This document shows, one piece after another, positions 40,598 to 42,591 of a stretch of 42,591 nt of DNA (positions are counted from its first letter, which is position 1; each line of letters begins with the position of its first letter). Source of the DNA: Vicinamibacterales bacterium (GTDB lineage Bacteria; Acidobacteriota; Vicinamibacteria; Vicinamibacterales; UBA8438); the NCBI GenBank assembly GCA_029940535.1, contig JAPYUM010000032.1, positions 1 to 42,591 on the forward strand, given 5' to 3'. The position numbers and the translations under genes were made by a program. The notes beneath the pieces were generated by a model. It did no database searches. It was given only the letters and a program-made list of their open reading frames with translations, and was not told where the DNA came from.

Positions 40598-41578
40598 TCA
40601 CCCGTAGCGTATCCGGTGGCACAGCGTGTCGCCCGGCTCTTCAGCCAAGGACGCCATCACGGCCGGCAGTTCGTCGAAGCGACTCTCCCCCGAGATCAAG
40701 ACATCGAGCTCATCGGCGCGCAATAGGTCCAGAGCGAGCGCCAATCGGCGGCCATGGGTCCACCGCGGCACGCGGGTCGGAGACAGCCGACCCACCTGGC
40801 TGCTCCGCAACGTGAGACGGCGCGCGTGAAACCGCTCCCCGAGCGGCAGCCGCACCTGCCGGGTCCCGTACCAGCTCGCCTCCACGATCGTGGCTTCGAC
40901 TCCGGCCACGCTCAACGCCGTTACCAACCCCTCGGGCTGGCCGCTCGCGTGCACCACCAGATCCGCGTCGGTGTCTACCGGCGGCTCGGTCACACAGCTC
41001 AGACCGAGCGCGTCGGCGACTTCGGCCCGCGCCGGATTCAGGTCAACGACCGTCAGGTCGATACCGGCCATGTGCCGAAAGAGCCAGGCCACGAGCAACC
41101 CCACCACCCCGGCCCCGACCACGACGACCCGGTCGCCGACCGAAGGTCCCGCGTCCCAGGCCACATTCACGGCGGTTTCCATGTTGGCGGCCAGCACCGC
41201 CCGAGGGGCCGGCACATCGGCGGGAAGCGGCGTGACGGCAGCGATGGGCACCCGGTATCGGTCCTGATGCGGGAACAGACAGAACACGGAGCGCCCGCGC
41301 CACTCGGCCGGTCCCTCGATCACGTCGCCGACGCTCGAGTAGCCATACTTCACCGGCCCGGGGAACTCCCCTTCCTGGAACGGCGCCCGCATGTCGGCGT
41401 AGAGCGACGACGGCACATCGCCGCGAAAGACGAGCGATTCGGTGCCACGGCTGATACCGGAGTAGCGGGCCGCCACCAGCACATCACCTTCACACGCTGC
41501 ACCCAGCGTGGCCTGGACGATCTCGCCGTGGCCCGGCGACTGAATCCAGAATTGCTGAGCGATAATGGGCTCGGACAT
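40598..41578 (-). CDS. Zinc-less MDR (alcohol dehydrogenase-like) oxidoreductase
   Basis: A 326-residue medium-chain dehydrogenase/reductase. The GroES-like N-terminal half contains YSGISRGTESLVFRGDVP where zinc enzymes have the ICGTD-type Cys; no catalytic-zinc Cys and no four-Cys structural zinc lobe are seen. The nucleotide-binding motif VVVVGAGVVGLLVAWLF (about 150) is followed by VVDLNPARAEVA, whose Asp favours NAD(H). KYGYSSVGDVIEG near 80 is typical of the subgroup. I prefer ATG 41578 to the GTG at 41593 on family length. It is first in the leftward transcript, 27 bases before the PTPS-like gene, and divergent from the CDP-alcohol gene. Confidence 0.8.
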   Translation of the reverse strand: MSEPIIAQQFWIQSPGHGEIVQATLGAACEGDVLVAARYSGISRGTESLVFRGDVPSSLYADMRAPFQEGEFPGPVKYGYSSVGDVIEGPAEWRGRSVFCLFPHQDRYRVPIAAVTPLPADVPAPRAVLAANMETAVNVAWDAGPSVGDRVVVVGAGVVGLLVAWLFRHMAGIDLTVVDLNPARAEVADALGLSCVTEPPVDTDADLVVHASGQPEGLVTALSVAGVEATIVEASWYGTRQVRLPLGERFHARRLTLRSSQVGRLSPTRVPRWTHGRRLALALDLLRADELDVLISGESRFDELPAVMASLAEEPGDTLCHRIRYG

Positions 41579-41693
41579 AACTGACTGGAACACGTTGAGT
41601 CGTGGTTGCCTCGGCGACGACCCACTGAACGTTACTTCAAACCGGACGCCGAAACAGATCTCGGCCCCGATCTCACGTCAGACCTGACACCCG

Positions 41694-42461
41694 ATGCTCC
41701 GCAACCCGACGCCCCGGCGAACCAGGACCGCCCCCTCCGGACGCCACGGCGCATTCCTCGATCTCGGCGTTGGGGCGATGCTTCTGCTGGCGGTGTCCGG
41801 TGGTATCGCGTGGGCGTTCAGCCTCCCCCCAACCTACCTGCTGCGAGCGGTAGCGCTGTTCGGGTTGACCTCGGCGCTGGTCCTTCGTCATCTGCCGGCC
41901 CAACGATCGGGGACCGGGCTCGGACCGGCCAATCAGGTCACGCTGGGCCGGGCCATCTTGATCGTGGCCCTGGCCGCGCTCGTGCCCCACCCCGAGGTGC
42001 AATTCGCCGGGGGCCACTGGTTCATCATCGGACTGTCCACCCTCGCCCTGAGTCTCGACGGGGTCGATGGCTGGGTTGCACGACGGACCGGCAGCGCCTC
42101 GGCGTTCGGCGCGCGCTTCGACATGGAGTTGGATGCGTTCTTGATGCTCATCCTCGCCGCACTGGTCTGGCGCAGCGGTCGCGTGGGCCCGTGGGTGCTG
42201 TTACTCGGATTGCCCCGCTACCTCTTTGTCATGGCCGGCTGGGGCCTGCCCTGGCTGCGCGCCCCGTTACCGCAACGAGTCAGGCGCAAGGCCGGGTGCG
42301 TGCTGCAGGGTATCGCGCTGCTGGTCGCCCTGGGACCGATCGTGCCGGTCCCGCTCGCCATCGGCGTGACCGGGGCCGCGCTCGCCCTCCTGCTCGCCTC
42401 ATTCGCCCTCGATGTCGTGTGGCTGTTCCGACAGAGACACACGCACGCGTCGGCGGGTTGA
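41694..42461 (+). CDS. CDP-alcohol phosphatidyltransferase
   Basis: A 255-residue membrane enzyme with about six helices and the complete CDP-alcohol motif: D122-x2-D125-G126-x2-A129-R130-x8-G139-x3-D143-x3-D147, in the cytoplasmic stretch LSLDGVDGWVARR and onward. The Asps bind two metal ions. The family swaps CMP of a CDP-activated alcohol (usually CDP-diacylglycerol) for an acceptor alcohol to form a phosphodiester. Basic residues at the start (about 1-18) are unassigned. The acceptor is probably a product of the neighbouring genes, separated by a 115-base divergent promoter region in which I see no clear operator. Confidence 0.85.
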   Translation: MLRNPTPRRTRTAPSGRHGAFLDLGVGAMLLLAVSGGIAWAFSLPPTYLLRAVALFGLTSALVLRHLPAQRSGTGLGPANQVTLGRAILIVALAALVPHPEVQFAGGHWFIIGLSTLALSLDGVDGWVARRTGSASAFGARFDMELDAFLMLILAALVWRSGRVGPWVLLLGLPRYLFVMAGWGLPWLRAPLPQRVRRKAGCVLQGIALLVALGPIVPVPLAIGVTGAALALLLASFALDVVWLFRQRHTHASAG

Positions 42462-42500
42462 GGCCGCCTCCGGCAGAGGCGTCAAGATGACGGTGGAGTC

Positions 42501-42519
42501 GGCGCCTCGCCTCGGCGCC
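42501..42519. terminator. GC hairpin between convergent genes
   Basis: GGCGCC, a 7-base loop, then GGCGCC again can fold to a 6-bp stem in either strand. It lies 40 bases past the phosphatidyltransferase stop and 7 before the stop of the leftward gene. No T-run follows, so it is a weak candidate for a bidirectional terminator. Confidence 0.3.
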
Positions 42520-42525
42520 CAGACC

Positions 42526-42591
42526 TTACGGCGCGGCGTCGAGGACCCGGTGCCAGCGGAGGCGACCGAAGTTGGCGAACTCGCCGCCGTC
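42526..42591 (-). CDS. C-terminal end of a leftward gene (partial)
   Basis: The last 21 codons and TAA of a gene entering from the right edge: DGGEFANFGRLRWHRVLDAAP. High third-position GC and the open frame to the edge support coding. Too short to assign; the rest lies outside the window. Confidence 0.4.
   Translation of the reverse strand, partial: DGGEFANFGRLRWHRVLDAAP

Noticed and set aside
1-42591. CRISPR arrays, rRNA genes, prophage genes
   Set aside because: No regularly spaced repeats, no ribosomal RNA sequence and no phage structural or integrase gene were recognised.

Overview
This is a GC-rich, densely coding bacterial chromosome segment. Nearly all genes end codons in G or C, many neighbours overlap by 4 bases (ATGA or GTGA), and several genes start with GTG. 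The protein mix (DUF5916 outer-membrane protein, M28 peptidase with signal peptide, VTC-domain protein, bacilliredoxin-like YtxJ, Tat-exported amine oxidase, octaheme cytochrome) suggests a Gram-negative soil or marine bacterium, most likely Acidobacteriota (Vicinamibacteria-like). That placement is inference; no rRNA is present.

Layout. 1-2311: a VTC-domain protein cut by the left edge, a dienelactone-hydrolase lipoprotein and a DUF423 membrane protein. 2312-4973: a decayed accessory stretch bracketed by a 17-base direct repeat (16/17 identical). It holds IS3-type transposase scraps, a broken methyltransferase, a frameshifted basic repeat protein, one small hypothetical gene, and a tRNA-like 3' end followed by a terminator. 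4988-11625: a leftward operon of a Tat-exported spermidine-dehydrogenase-like oxidase, a dimethylglycine/sarcosine-dehydrogenase-like flavoprotein, a 40-residue membrane peptide, a sodium:solute symporter and a 164-residue protein. Together these look like uptake and oxidation of an N-methylated amine or polyamine. 11715-17037: YtxJ-like protein, HspQ, DUF5916 protein, M28 peptidase. 17213-25989: a rightward operon of six overlapping or nearly touching genes (glycosidase-GT2 fusion, ABC exporter, two GT-B glycosyltransferases, PIG-L deacetylase, zinc-ribbon methyltransferase) that probably builds and exports a glycoconjugate. 26018-30499: beta-hydroxyacid dehydrogenase, esterase, EEP-family phosphodiesterase and a sulfatase-fold membrane enzyme.

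30618-42461 is the most interesting part. GTP-derived pyrimidine/pteridine enzymes (GTP cyclohydrolase II, stand-alone RibD reductase domain, creatininase/ArfB-type amidohydrolase, a PTPS homologue lacking its zinc site) sit with lipid-type enzymes (CDP-alcohol phosphatidyltransferase, LPG-synthase-type flippase, GT4 glycosyltransferase, methyltransferases, zinc-less MDR dehydrogenase). An octaheme cytochrome and an internally duplicated His-rich 8-TM protein are apparently co-transcribed with the RibD-like reductase. I infer an uncharacterised pathway making a pyrimidine- or pterin-derived, possibly membrane-linked metabolite. The right edge carries the last 21 codons of a leftward gene.
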